From Rhodococcus sp. OK302 (GTDB lineage: Bacteria > Actinomycetota > Actinomycetes > Mycobacteriales > Mycobacteriaceae), in assembly GCF_002245895.1 (NCBI RefSeq), contig NZ_NPJZ01000001.1:2330501-2394500 (forward strand): a stretch of DNA of 64,000 nucleotides, written 5' to 3'. Position 1 is the first letter of the stretch, and every line of letters begins with the position of its first letter. A model generated the notes under the pieces. It did not search any database. It was given only the letters and a program-made list of their open reading frames with translations, and was not told the origin of the DNA. The position numbers were made by a program, and so were the translations under genes. This document shows, piece by piece, positions 19,494-28,175 of this stretch.

Positions 19494-20759
19494 CTACTTG
19501 CTGCTGCTACCCAGACCTGCGGCCCAGGGGTAGTTCTTCAGGTACGGATCGGGTTCGATCGGCTGTCCGGAATCCCAGACGGTGTAAATCAGTCCGTCGC
19601 TGCGGATCTCGCCGATACGTGCGGTTTTGGTGATGTGGTGGTTGTCGCCGTCGATGGTGACCAGGCCTTCGGGGGCGTCGAAGGTGACTCCGTCGGCGTT
19701 GTCCTGAATATCCTTGACGGCAAAGGATTTAGCCTTCTCGACTGTGTTCTTCCACAGGTAGACCGAGGTGTAGGCGGCCTCCATCGGGTCCGACGTGGGC
19801 TTGTCCTGGCCGTACTTGGCCTTGTAGGCCGCGACGAACTTGTTGTTCTCCGGGCTGTCGATGGTCTGGTAGTAATTCCATGCTGTCAGTTGACCTTCGA
19901 CGTTCTGCACGCCGATGCCGCCCACTTCTTCTTCCGCGATGGAGACGGAGACTACGGGCATATCGGCCGGCTTCAATCCGACGTTGGTGTACTCGCGGAA
20001 GAACGCGACGTTGGAATCGCCGTTGAGAGTGTTGAATACGGCGTCGGCGTCAGCCGTGCGTACCTTGTTGACGATGGTCGAGAAGTCTGTTGATCCAAGA
20101 GGGGTGTAGTCCTCACCCTTGATCTCCATGCCGTTGGCTGCTGCGTATGCTTTGATGATGCGGTTGGCTGTCTGGGGGAAGACGTAGTCGCTACCAACGA
20201 GATACAGCGACTTGGCGCCCTTCTCCTTGAGATAGTCCAGTGCCGGAATGATCTGCTGATTTGTGGTGGCGCCGGTGTAGAAGATGTTCTTGGAATCTTC
20301 CAGACCTTCGTACTGCACGGGGTAGTAGAGGAGTGAGTTGTTGTCCTCGAATACGGGAAGCATCGCCTTGCGGCTCGACGACGTCCAACCGCCGAAAACT
20401 GCTGCGACGCAGTCACTGCTGATGAGCTTCTCGGCCTTCTCGGCAAATACGGTCGGCTCGGATGCACCGTCTTCGGCGACGATCTGAACCTTCTTGCCCA
20501 GCACACCGCCGGAGTTGTTGATCTCTTGAACTGCCAAGGCGATCGAATCACGCACTGTCACTTCACTGATGGCCATCGTGCCGGACAATGAATTGAGGGA
20601 ACCAACTTTGATCGTGTCACCCGCGGTGTCGACACACGACGTTGTTGTTGTCTCACCAGTCGCGGTGTCGCTCGCTTTGCTTCCACAACCGGTGAGTACC
20701 AATCCGAGTGCGGCAAGTGCGGCCGGTGCGGCAAGGGTGCGCTTCGAGAAAGTTCGCAT
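19494..20759 (-). CDS. urtA: Urea-binding lipoprotein UrtA
   Basis: This 421-aa periplasmic-type binding protein is anchored as a lipoprotein: hydrophobic stretch then LTGC with C25. The mature part reads IKVGSLNSLSGTMAISEVTVRDS, VFGGWTSSSRKAMLPVFEDNNSLLYYPVQYEG and YTGATTNQQIIPALDYL, diagnostic of UrtA rather than other Liv-type receptors. Start ATG 20759 gives a standard signal; the longer frame adds 62 non-family residues. First gene of the urt operon. No urease genes are in the window. Confidence 0.93.
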   Translation of the reverse strand: MRTFSKRTLAAPAALAALGLVLTGCGSKASDTATGETTTTSCVDTAGDTIKVGSLNSLSGTMAISEVTVRDSIALAVQEINNSGGVLGKKVQIVAEDGASEPTVFAEKAEKLISSDCVAAVFGGWTSSSRKAMLPVFEDNNSLLYYPVQYEGLEDSKNIFYTGATTNQQIIPALDYLKEKGAKSLYLVGSDYVFPQTANRIIKAYAAANGMEIKGEDYTPLGSTDFSTIVNKVRTADADAVFNTLNGDSNVAFFREYTNVGLKPADMPVVSVSIAEEEVGGIGVQNVEGQLTAWNYYQTIDSPENNKFVAAYKAKYGQDKPTSDPMEAAYTSVYLWKNTVEKAKSFAVKDIQDNADGVTFDAPEGLVTIDGDNHHITKTARIGEIRSDGLIYTVWDSGQPIEPDPYLKNYPWAAGLGSSSK

Positions 20760-20990
20760 ATACGTGGCCTTTCGTAGTCGAGGGCTCGGTGTTTCAAAGA
20801 CACTGTGTGACGTGCTGTGTATCCAGATGTCGTATACGCCGTTGTATTCGTCGATTGCAGAGCGTAAGTAGAACTTGTTTCGGAAAGAATGACCGTCAGT
20901 CACCATCGTGTGTCCGATATGTCGATTTGATTTCGGGATTCTCACCGTGCAGGTCAGAGGTGCCGCGGTGTTAGCATCCTCGGTATTCGA

Positions 20991-21006
20991 TCAAGCATTC
21001 GCTTGA
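20991..21006. promoter_or_regulatory. Inverted repeat before the TetR gene
   Basis: TCAAGC-ATTC-GCTTGA lies 28 bases before the GTG at 21035. It resembles the CAAG/CTTG half-sites of the palindrome at 21843-21868 but with wider spacing. The gap 20760-21034 also holds the urtA promoter; a GTATAC near 20832 might be a GntR half-site, but this is weak. Confidence 0.45.
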
Positions 21007-21034
21007 AGATCTACATGTTGGAGGGGACTAGTCA

Positions 21035-21778
21035 GTGCGATCGACCCGACGAGAAGAGATACTCGCTCACGCGGCCAAGTTGTTCAGTGAGCGAGGGATT
21101 TCGGCAACCACGGTCCGAGATATCGCGGACGAGGTCGGAATCTTGTCGGGCAGCCTCTATCACTACTTCGACTCGAAGGACGCCATCGCGAACGAGATAG
21201 TCGTCCGCTTTCTCGACGACCTCAATATTCGCTACGAATCGTCCATCGAATCCGGGGGATCGGCGCGCGAGCGGTTGGCGTCGATGGTTTCCGTCTCGTT
21301 TGCAACAGCGGTGGATCATCCGTATGCGACGGAGGTTTACCAGGGTGAGGCCATTCTCTCGTCTCAACCGGACGACGCTCCCATCACGATTGCTGTGCGG
21401 AAGGCTCACGACTACTGGCGCACGGCTATTGCTCGTGGACTGGCGGACGGGGAGTTTCGCGCCGACATCGATCCGGAACAGTTTCACAGGCTCTTGCGAG
21501 AGTCGGTGTGGTCGACCGTTGCGCAGTACCGTCCACAGTTGGCGGAACGTTCCGACGAGCTCGAGCGCAATCTGATCACCGTGTTCTTGGACGGCTTTGC
21601 AGCACGAGGTGACGGCAGTGCGCCGGCGCCTCGGGTGCCGGTGGTGTCTGCCCAGGTGGACGTGCCGTCGGAGGTCAGCGAGGTGGCCGAACTTCGTTCG
21701 GACGTGGACGAACTGAAGTCGGCGATCCGCGACCTCGGCTCCGTTATTCGCGAACTTCAAGCCCAGCGACCTAGCTGA
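21035..21778 (+). CDS. TetR-family regulator, KstR2-like
   Basis: This 247-aa regulator has an HTH at residues 5-50 (REEILAHAAKLFSERGISATTVRDIADEVGILSGSLYHYFDSKD), very like KstR2 and other acyl-CoA-responsive TetR proteins (GILSGSLYHYF). After the ligand domain comes a Pro-rich linker and a predicted coiled coil at the C-terminus (VAELRSDVDELKSAIRDLGSVIRELQ), which is unusual for the family. GTG start. It precedes a Liv transporter and acyl-CoA ligase and is probably their local repressor, with a CoA thioester as ligand (inference). Confidence 0.88.
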   Translation: MRSTRREEILAHAAKLFSERGISATTVRDIADEVGILSGSLYHYFDSKDAIANEIVVRFLDDLNIRYESSIESGGSARERLASMVSVSFATAVDHPYATEVYQGEAILSSQPDDAPITIAVRKAHDYWRTAIARGLADGEFRADIDPEQFHRLLRESVWSTVAQYRPQLAERSDELERNLITVFLDGFAARGDGSAPAPRVPVVSAQVDVPSEVSEVAELRSDVDELKSAIRDLGSVIRELQAQRPS

Positions 21779-21842
21779 TCACTGCCGTTTTCCGGCGGTT
21801 TTGACTATTTTTGTGACCCAGTGCATACTTCTGCCCAGAGCC

Positions 21843-21868
21843 GTAAATCAAGCGCTTGTTTGATTTAC
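21843..21868. promoter_or_regulatory. KstR2-type palindromic operator
   Basis: GTAAATCAA and TTGATTTAC flank an eight-base centre, giving 9-bp arms. Within it, 21847-21860 matches the published KstR2 consensus AnCAAGnnCTTGnT. It ends 27 bases before the GTG start of the binding-protein gene. Confidence 0.65.
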
Positions 21869-21895
21869 CAAATGCTGTTTGGACAGGAGCGGGAT

Positions 21896-23080
21896 GTGAG
21901 ACTCGGGAAGGCAATAGCCGTACTTGCGGTGGTCGTCCTCGGAACGGGTGCGTGCGCGTCTGCCGGGGTCATTCCGGAAGACGAGATCGTGATCGGCCTG
22001 GACGAGGATTCAACAGGTCCGGGAGCGTCGTACAGCACCATTGCAGGTCAGACGGTTCGAATGACGGTCGATCTGATCAACGACGCCGGCGGGATCAACG
22101 GCAAGCCCGTGCGCCTCGTCGTCGAGAATGACGAGAGCAGTCCCACCAAGACTCCGTCGATCATTCGGAAACTGGTGGATCAGGGTGCCAGCGCGGTCAT
22201 CCTCGCGACCGGTAGTGGTTCGGTTCTGCAGGCGAAGTCGATTCTCGAGCAGTCGGAGATTCCGGCTATCGCACCGGTTGTGCTCAGTGATGCATTTGCG
22301 TCTCCGCCGGGCAACGACTATTCGTTCATGATCCCGAATTCGCTGAAGCAGTATGCGCAGGTGTACTGCGGAGCATTCGAGAAGCTGGGCTACAAGTCGC
22401 TCGGAATCCTCGGTGATGCAAGCGCATCTATCGACGGAATCATCAAGACGCTGCGCCCGGATCTGGAGAAGTGTGCGAAGGTGACGGCCGTCGAAAAGGC
22501 CCCCGTCGACGCCGCTGACCTCACGGCGCAGGTATCCCGTCTCGTCGAAACCAAGCCTGACGCAATCCTTGTCGCCAGTATCGGTGGGCACTTCGAGATT
22601 CTCGCGCACAACACACTCTCGAAGATCGCACCCGAAACGCAGCGTTTCTCGCTCGCTTCGATCGGAAACCAGCCGGCTTCATGGGCTTTGGCTGATCCGA
22701 AGGCGCTCTCCGGCATGGTGTACATGGGATCTCTCAGTGCCGGTAACAAGCGAACTGCGGAACTCGCCGACAAGGTCAAGGCCTTCAAGGGGGCCAACTA
22801 CCAACTCACGGCGTACGACGCTCAGGCCTACGACGCAATGATGATGCTGGCGCAGGCAATCGGGATCGCCGGTGATCACAAGGATCGAACCGCGGTTCGT
22901 GATGCACTCCAACAGGTCTCAGGACTTCCGGCCACCTTCGGACAGGAAGATTTGACGCTGTCCTTCAGCCCCGGCGATCATCTCGCGCCGGACAGCCTGT
23001 GCGGATTGGTGCTCATCGAGTTCGGCGACGACAACAAACCTGCCGGGCCGTGGGCTTCCTATCAGCCCCCGTGCGGATAA
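21896..23080 (+). CDS. Liv-type ABC transporter substrate-binding protein
   Basis: This 394-aa protein starts at GTG 21896 with AGGAG eight bases upstream. A hydrophobic leader ends LGTGAC, so C20 is a likely but atypical lipoprotein site. The mature part has the type I periplasmic fold: VIGLDEDSTGPGASYSTIAGQTVRMTVDLINDAGGINGKPV. Related receptors bind branched amino acids, amides, or aromatic and aliphatic acids. The acyl-CoA ligase in the same operon favours a carboxylic acid. Confidence 0.87.
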   Translation: MRLGKAIAVLAVVVLGTGACASAGVIPEDEIVIGLDEDSTGPGASYSTIAGQTVRMTVDLINDAGGINGKPVRLVVENDESSPTKTPSIIRKLVDQGASAVILATGSGSVLQAKSILEQSEIPAIAPVVLSDAFASPPGNDYSFMIPNSLKQYAQVYCGAFEKLGYKSLGILGDASASIDGIIKTLRPDLEKCAKVTAVEKAPVDAADLTAQVSRLVETKPDAILVASIGGHFEILAHNTLSKIAPETQRFSLASIGNQPASWALADPKALSGMVYMGSLSAGNKRTAELADKVKAFKGANYQLTAYDAQAYDAMMMLAQAIGIAGDHKDRTAVRDALQQVSGLPATFGQEDLTLSFSPGDHLAPDSLCGLVLIEFGDDNKPAGPWASYQPPCG

Positions 23081-23095
23081 TCGAGGAGCCTAGAC

Positions 23096-23971
23096 ATGAC
23101 AGACGCACAACTCTGGCTCGCAGCCATCGAGATCGGTGCCTTCTTCTCACTGATCGCCTTGGGGATGTACCTCGTGGTGGTCGGCGCGGATTTCTTCAAC
23201 TTTGCCATGGGCCCGTACGCCATGGCCGCAGCAATGGCGACCAGCTGGGTTGTCGTGAACCAGGGGTACCCACTCTGGTTGGCGATGCCGTTGGGAATCG
23301 CTGTTGCGGTGGGGCTTTCGGTCCTCACCGAAAAACTGGTGGTCAAGCAGGTTCAAAAGCGTTCCGGGCGAGGTGAACTGCCCGCGCTCGTGGCCGTGAC
23401 CGCGGTGCTGTTCGGAATTCAGCAGCTTGCGGGAACCGTCTTCGGACGCACTCCGCTGCCCGGGCAGAAGATCTTCGACTTTGCTCCGGTCACCGTCCTC
23501 GGCGCCACCGTCGACAGTGCAACGATCGTTCTGATCGCCGGTACCGCACTGGTTTTCCTCGGCGTCGGAATCTGGCTGAACCGGTCCACGGCAGGTCGAC
23601 TTCTGCGCGCCGTGGGCGACAATCCGGATGCCGCTCGGGTACTCGGATTGCCGGTGGACCGTGTTCGGCTCATCGCATTCACCCTGGCCGGCGTCATCGC
23701 CGCTATCGCCGGATTGTTGTTTGCACCCAAAGCGGGTGTGCAGTTCACCAGCGGATTGTCGTGGACGCTGACGGCTTTCATCGCGCTGGTCATCGGTGGT
23801 ACCGGACGTAGCTGGGCACCGCTGATCGGCGGCATGCTCCTGGGAATCGTCCAGGTATTTGCGCCGTACTACTTCGGTGCCAGCGCAGCTCAAACGGCGA
23901 TCCTGCTGATCGCCCTGGTCTTCTTCGCCTTCCGCCCGGAAGGTCTGCTCTCGAGAAAGGTGCGCGTCTGA
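23096..23971 (+). CDS. Liv-type ABC transporter permease (LivH)
   Basis: This 291-aa multi-helix permease has EIGAFFSLIALGMYLVVVGADFFNFAMG at the N-terminus and GNRSTAGRLLRAV-like loop sequence RLLRAVGDNPDAARVLGLPVDRVRLIAF, the LivH coupling region. ATG 23096 follows GAGGAG. The stop shares one base with the livM start (TGATG). It acts with the LivM-type partner to import the unknown substrate. Confidence 0.9.
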   Translation: MTDAQLWLAAIEIGAFFSLIALGMYLVVVGADFFNFAMGPYAMAAAMATSWVVVNQGYPLWLAMPLGIAVAVGLSVLTEKLVVKQVQKRSGRGELPALVAVTAVLFGIQQLAGTVFGRTPLPGQKIFDFAPVTVLGATVDSATIVLIAGTALVFLGVGIWLNRSTAGRLLRAVGDNPDAARVLGLPVDRVRLIAFTLAGVIAAIAGLLFAPKAGVQFTSGLSWTLTAFIALVIGGTGRSWAPLIGGMLLGIVQVFAPYYFGASAAQTAILLIALVFFAFRPEGLLSRKVRV

Positions 23972-24975
23972 TGGGTGCGATTACTACAGGTCGCGTGCCT
24001 CGGTCGCGAATGAGCCTGGGAAACGTCTCGCGTGAAGCCTTGATTACCGTGACTGTGGTTGCGGCAGTGCTTCTCTGGATGGGACCGAGCCTCTACCGGC
24101 AGGACCTCATTTTCCTCGCCGCCACGTACTCGTTGATAGCTCTGGGGATGTACGTGCCCTTCGTTCTTGCCGGGTCACTGTCCATGGCCTACAGCGCCTA
24201 CGCTGCGATCGGTGCCTACGCGGTTGCCCTGATATCGGTGAAGACCGGCATGTCGATGTGGTGGGGCTGGATCCTCGGCGCACTGGTCGCTGCCGTAGTG
24301 GCAGTACTCCTCAGCCTTGCGACCCAGAAACTTTCCGGCTTCTACCTCGCAGCCGTGACACTCCTGTTCGGAATGGCATTCGAGCACTGGCTGATCGACG
24401 GACCCAGCTTCACCGGTGGCTCGGCCGGAATCTCCGGTGTCGCGGCACTCACGATGTTCGGCTGGGAACCGCCGCGCTACGCGTTGGTCGTCTTCGCGAT
24501 TCTGTTTGTCTGCCTGATCGCTGTCGCGGTCGATCGACTGCGGAAGTCCGTGTGGGGCCTGATGTTGCAGGCGTCGCGGGACAATCGGAATGTCGCCCGG
24601 TCCTCCGGAGTCAATCCGACCCACTTGACGGTTGTGGCATTGGCGATCGGTGCGGCTATCGCGTCGACCGGCGGTTCGCTGTTCACCGTCTCCGTTCAAG
24701 CCGTGACGCCCGAAACCTTCACTCTCAGTATCGTCTTCCTGGCGATTTTCATGCCGATCATCGGTGGCCGCGGCTCTGCCTGGGGCGCACCGTTGGGCGC
24801 GCTGATCGTGGTGATCGTGACACTCAACATGCCCGGTTACCAGGGCAGTGGTGAGCTTCTGCTTGCCGGTGCAGTTCTGGTCATTCTGATCGTGGCACCC
24901 GGCGGTGTGATCGGGTGGTCTCGCGCACTTCTCGACCGAACGAATCGTATCTACCAGGAGCGTGTTGCGCGATGA
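23971..24975 (+). CDS. Liv-type ABC transporter permease (LivM)
   Basis: This 334-aa membrane protein has SLIALGMYVPFVLAGSLSMAYSAYAAIGAYAVALI and the coupling loop VDRLRKSVWGLMLQASRDNRNVARSSGVNPTHL. The C-terminal residues overlap the ATPase gene start by four bases (ATGA), so translation is probably coupled. Roughly ten hydrophobic segments. Confidence 0.9.
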   Translation: MGAITTGRVPRSRMSLGNVSREALITVTVVAAVLLWMGPSLYRQDLIFLAATYSLIALGMYVPFVLAGSLSMAYSAYAAIGAYAVALISVKTGMSMWWGWILGALVAAVVAVLLSLATQKLSGFYLAAVTLLFGMAFEHWLIDGPSFTGGSAGISGVAALTMFGWEPPRYALVVFAILFVCLIAVAVDRLRKSVWGLMLQASRDNRNVARSSGVNPTHLTVVALAIGAAIASTGGSLFTVSVQAVTPETFTLSIVFLAIFMPIIGGRGSAWGAPLGALIVVIVTLNMPGYQGSGELLLAGAVLVILIVAPGGVIGWSRALLDRTNRIYQERVAR

Positions 24976-25766
24976 GCAATCCACTACTCGAGGTTCGCGG
25001 GCTGCACAAATCCTATGGCGGCGTGCGCGCAGTCAACGACGTGTCGTTCACAGTCGGCCCCGGCGAGGTTATCGGTCTCGTCGGCCCCAACGGCGCCGGC
25101 AAGACGACGCTGGTGGACTGCATCTTCGGTACGCAGCAATCCGACTCGGGAACTGTCAGCCTGTCCGGCAAGGCACTGACCGGGCCTTCGGAACGTCGCG
25201 CCCGGCACGGCCTTTCGCGGACCTTTCAGCATCCGCAGTTGGCCCTCGAGCTCAACGCCGTCGACAACATCATCCCCGGCCTGTACGGACATCGAATCAC
25301 CTCGCCGCTGCATTCTCTGTGGTGGGCACTCAAAGGACCTTTCGAGAACTGGGATCGATCTGCGTCGCGCGCTCGCGATGTCGCCCACGAGTACTCGATC
25401 ACCGACACCGAAAGTGCCTGTGGTGATCTGAGTCTGGGCGCGCAGCGGTTGGTGGAAGTAGCCCGCGCCATGGCGACCGAGCCGGAGGTGTTGCTGCTGG
25501 ACGAGCCCTTTGCCGGCGCAGACCACGACGGTATCGAGGCAATCTCCGGCGCGGTGCGTTCCATTGCCGCGCAGGGCAAGGGCGTCGTACTGGTCGATCA
25601 CAACGTCGACCTCATCGCAGAGTTGGCAACCACTGTGGTCCTGCTCAATTTCGGTGGCGTTGCCTTCAACGGCCCGCCGCGTGAGTGCCTCTCCAGCGAC
25701 GCAATGCGTGAGGTGTATTTCGGTTCCGACGACGAAGAAGGAGCGCGCGATGCTCGAGGTCGATAA
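24972..25766 (+). CDS. Liv-type ABC transporter ATP-binding protein (LivG)
   Basis: This 264-aa ATPase has Walker A GPNGAGKTTL, LSRTFQHPQLALELNAVDNI, signature GDLSLGAQRLVEVARAM (LSLGA in place of LSGGQ) and Walker B VLLLDEPFAGADHD. The ATG at 24972 overlaps the livM stop. The altered signature is also seen in some other LivG proteins. It pairs with the LivF protein encoded downstream. Confidence 0.9.
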   Translation: MSNPLLEVRGLHKSYGGVRAVNDVSFTVGPGEVIGLVGPNGAGKTTLVDCIFGTQQSDSGTVSLSGKALTGPSERRARHGLSRTFQHPQLALELNAVDNIIPGLYGHRITSPLHSLWWALKGPFENWDRSASRARDVAHEYSITDTESACGDLSLGAQRLVEVARAMATEPEVLLLDEPFAGADHDGIEAISGAVRSIAAQGKGVVLVDHNVDLIAELATTVVLLNFGGVAFNGPPRECLSSDAMREVYFGSDDEEGARDARGR

Positions 25767-26454
25767 AGTTACGGTGCGTTACGGATCGGCCGTCGCTGTA
25801 CGCGAAGTCAGCTTCGTGGCCAACCCGGGTCAGGTCACCGCACTGGTGGGTCCGAACGGGGCCGGCAAGACCAGCTTGATGGGCGCAATCTACGGTTCGG
25901 TGCCGTCCAGCGGAAGCATCAGTGTGGACGGCCGACGCGTCGAGAAGATGTCGGCGTTGCAGCGCGCACGCAGCGGATTTGCCTATGTCCCGCAGGGGCG
26001 GCAGCTGTTCATGCGCATGTCCGTACGCGAAAATCTGCGGGTAGGTGCCGATCTCCTGGGCTTGAAGGCCGACGCTGTGGACAGCGCTTTCGATCGCTTT
26101 CCGATTCTGCGTGACCGCGCGGATAGTTTCGCGGGCGTTCTCAGTGGTGGCGAGCAGCAGATGCTCGTTCTGGGCCGCGCATTGCTCGCTAAACCGTCTC
26201 TTCTGCTCCTCGACGAGATGATGACCGGGTTGGCTCCGAAAATTGTGGCTGAATTACGCACGCTTGTAGGACAACTGGCAGCCGAAGGCGTTACGGTGAT
26301 TGTGACTGAACCGGCATTGGCTGCATTGATGGCGATCGTGGACCGTGGATATGTCATGCAACGCGGCGAGATCATGCGCGAATGTGATTCTGCCGCTTCG
26401 CTCGACGCTGCTTACAAACAATCGATGGGCGTCCTCAGCGCCGACGGGAGATGA
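25750..26454 (+). CDS. Liv-type ABC transporter ATP-binding protein (LivF)
   Basis: This 234-aa ATPase opens MLEVDKVTVRYGSAVAVREV with Walker A GPNGAGKTSL, signature LSGGEQQMLVLGRAL and Walker B LLLLDEMMTGLAPK. The Walker B Glu and the PK continuation are typical of LivF. In the switch region EPALAALMAIVD replaces the usual EQ/EH pattern. The start overlaps the livG stop by 17 bases. Confidence 0.9.
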   Translation: MLEVDKVTVRYGSAVAVREVSFVANPGQVTALVGPNGAGKTSLMGAIYGSVPSSGSISVDGRRVEKMSALQRARSGFAYVPQGRQLFMRMSVRENLRVGADLLGLKADAVDSAFDRFPILRDRADSFAGVLSGGEQQMLVLGRALLAKPSLLLLDEMMTGLAPKIVAELRTLVGQLAAEGVTVIVTEPALAALMAIVDRGYVMQRGEIMRECDSAASLDAAYKQSMGVLSADGR

Positions 26455-26463
26455 TCGACGATC

Positions 26464-28107
26464 ATGCAGGAACTGAAGATGATTGACGTAGCAGTCGGCG
26501 AATTTGCGACGGATCCGGCTCGTTTCGCCGGAATCAGCATCAGTGAGATCGTTCGTCACTGGTCGGAGACCATTCCCGACCGAACTGCGTTCATCACTCC
26601 GACGTCGAGAATTTCGTGGGCGCAGTACGACGCTGCGGCCGACGCCATCGCGTCGGCGCTCGAGCTTTCGGGTGAGGGCTACGGTCATGTGGCCGTTCTC
26701 CTCCCGGACACGATGGTCTTTCACGCGGCACTCTGCGCTGCGTACCGTACCGGCCGGGTGGCCGTGGGAATCGGGTCGCGCTCTGGTCTTCGTGAAATCT
26801 CGCACCTGATTTCGCGCTCCGACGCCGGTGTTCTGGTGACCGCCCGATCGTTGCGTGGGGTGGATACCGCTGAACTGATCGCGCAGTTGCGTGAACTACA
26901 TCCGGCACTGGACATCGTGTTTGCCGACGAGAATGGATCGGTCGAGTTCGAACGTTCCGCTCCCGCCGGCGGCGTAGTGTCACTGCCCGTTGAGATCCGC
27001 GAATTTGCTCCGACCAGTCCGTGTTTCACGACGGCCGCAGTGTCCATGCTCAATTCGACGTCAGGTACTACCGGCTTGCCCAAGCTGGTGACTCAGACGG
27101 AGGATCGGTGGGTTGCGTTCTCCGAGATCGGGGCCGACGCAGCAGGAATCGGGTACGAGGAAGTATTCCTCGGCGCCGTGCCCGCACCTTTCGGTTTCGG
27201 GCTGTGGACTTCGCATTTCCTTCCGGCATTGCTGGGCGCGCCTAACGTAGTGATGGAACGGTTTGACGTTGCCGTGATGATCGACCTCATCGAGCGCGAG
27301 CGTGTGACGGTGTTGAACTGTGTGAGTACACAATTCAAGATGCTTCTGCGGTCGGAAGCTGCCGAGAAGGCCGATCTCAGCTCGTTGCGTGTCATGTTCA
27401 CCGGCGGCGAGGCCGTCCCGTACTCGGAGGCACTGGCTTTCGAGGAACGAACCGGCGCAGCGGTACTGCAGTTCTACGGCTCGAACGAGACCGGTGCAGT
27501 GTCCGTGACCACCGTCGGGGATGACTCCGATACCCGATTGCGTACGTGCGGACATGTCATCGACCGGATGCAGGTTCGTGTATTCGACGACGCTGCAACA
27601 GAAGTCACAGGATCGCACCGACGTGGGCAGCCTGCCGTCAACGGTCCGTTGATGTGTCAGGGTTACTGGGGCGACGTCGAGGCCAACAACGAGCTGTACA
27701 CCGACGATGGCTGGATGCTTCTCGGAGACATCGTCGAGATCGACGAAGCCGGACGTGTTCGAGTGGTCGGCCGTAAGGCCGACATCATCATTCGTGGTGG
27801 CAAGAACATTTCTGCCGTCGAGGTCGAGGAGTACGTTCGCGCTCATCCGGCGGTGGACTTGGTTGCGGCAGTGGGCGTCGACGACGCGTTGTTCGGCGAG
27901 AAGGTGTGCGCCGTTGTGGTAACCAAGGACGAGTGCGAACTGACTGCGGAGGAACTCACGACGTGGATGCGTGAGCAGGGCGTCACTCGTGAGTACATTC
28001 CGGAATATGTGATGACGGTGCCGGAACTGCCGATGGCTGCGGGCGGCAAGGTAGCCAAGGGCGCTGTCAAGGAACTCGTGCGAAGTGAATTGGCTCAAAC
28101 CGTGTGA
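26464..28107 (+). CDS. Acyl-CoA ligase / AMP-forming synthetase
   Basis: This 547-aa adenylate-forming enzyme has the P-loop NSTSGTTGLPKLV (residues about 196-208), FYGSNETG, the DGWMLLGDIV Asp, the hinge VGRKADIIIRGGKNIS and the C-terminal catalytic Lys in AAGGKVAKGAVK. It should activate a carboxylic acid with ATP and CoA. It follows livF by nine bases, so import and CoA activation are presumably coupled. It is not obviously FadD3; the substrate could be aromatic, alicyclic or a steroid fragment. Confidence 0.88.
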   Translation: MQELKMIDVAVGEFATDPARFAGISISEIVRHWSETIPDRTAFITPTSRISWAQYDAAADAIASALELSGEGYGHVAVLLPDTMVFHAALCAAYRTGRVAVGIGSRSGLREISHLISRSDAGVLVTARSLRGVDTAELIAQLRELHPALDIVFADENGSVEFERSAPAGGVVSLPVEIREFAPTSPCFTTAAVSMLNSTSGTTGLPKLVTQTEDRWVAFSEIGADAAGIGYEEVFLGAVPAPFGFGLWTSHFLPALLGAPNVVMERFDVAVMIDLIERERVTVLNCVSTQFKMLLRSEAAEKADLSSLRVMFTGGEAVPYSEALAFEERTGAAVLQFYGSNETGAVSVTTVGDDSDTRLRTCGHVIDRMQVRVFDDAATEVTGSHRRGQPAVNGPLMCQGYWGDVEANNELYTDDGWMLLGDIVEIDEAGRVRVVGRKADIIIRGGKNISAVEVEEYVRAHPAVDLVAAVGVDDALFGEKVCAVVVTKDECELTAEELTTWMREQGVTREYIPEYVMTVPELPMAAGGKVAKGAVKELVRSELAQTV

Positions 28108-28175
28108 AGAGTCGGTGCTGCTGAACCGGACGGGTTAGTCTGATTCGGACATTTTGCCGAGCGGTCAGGACTTCG

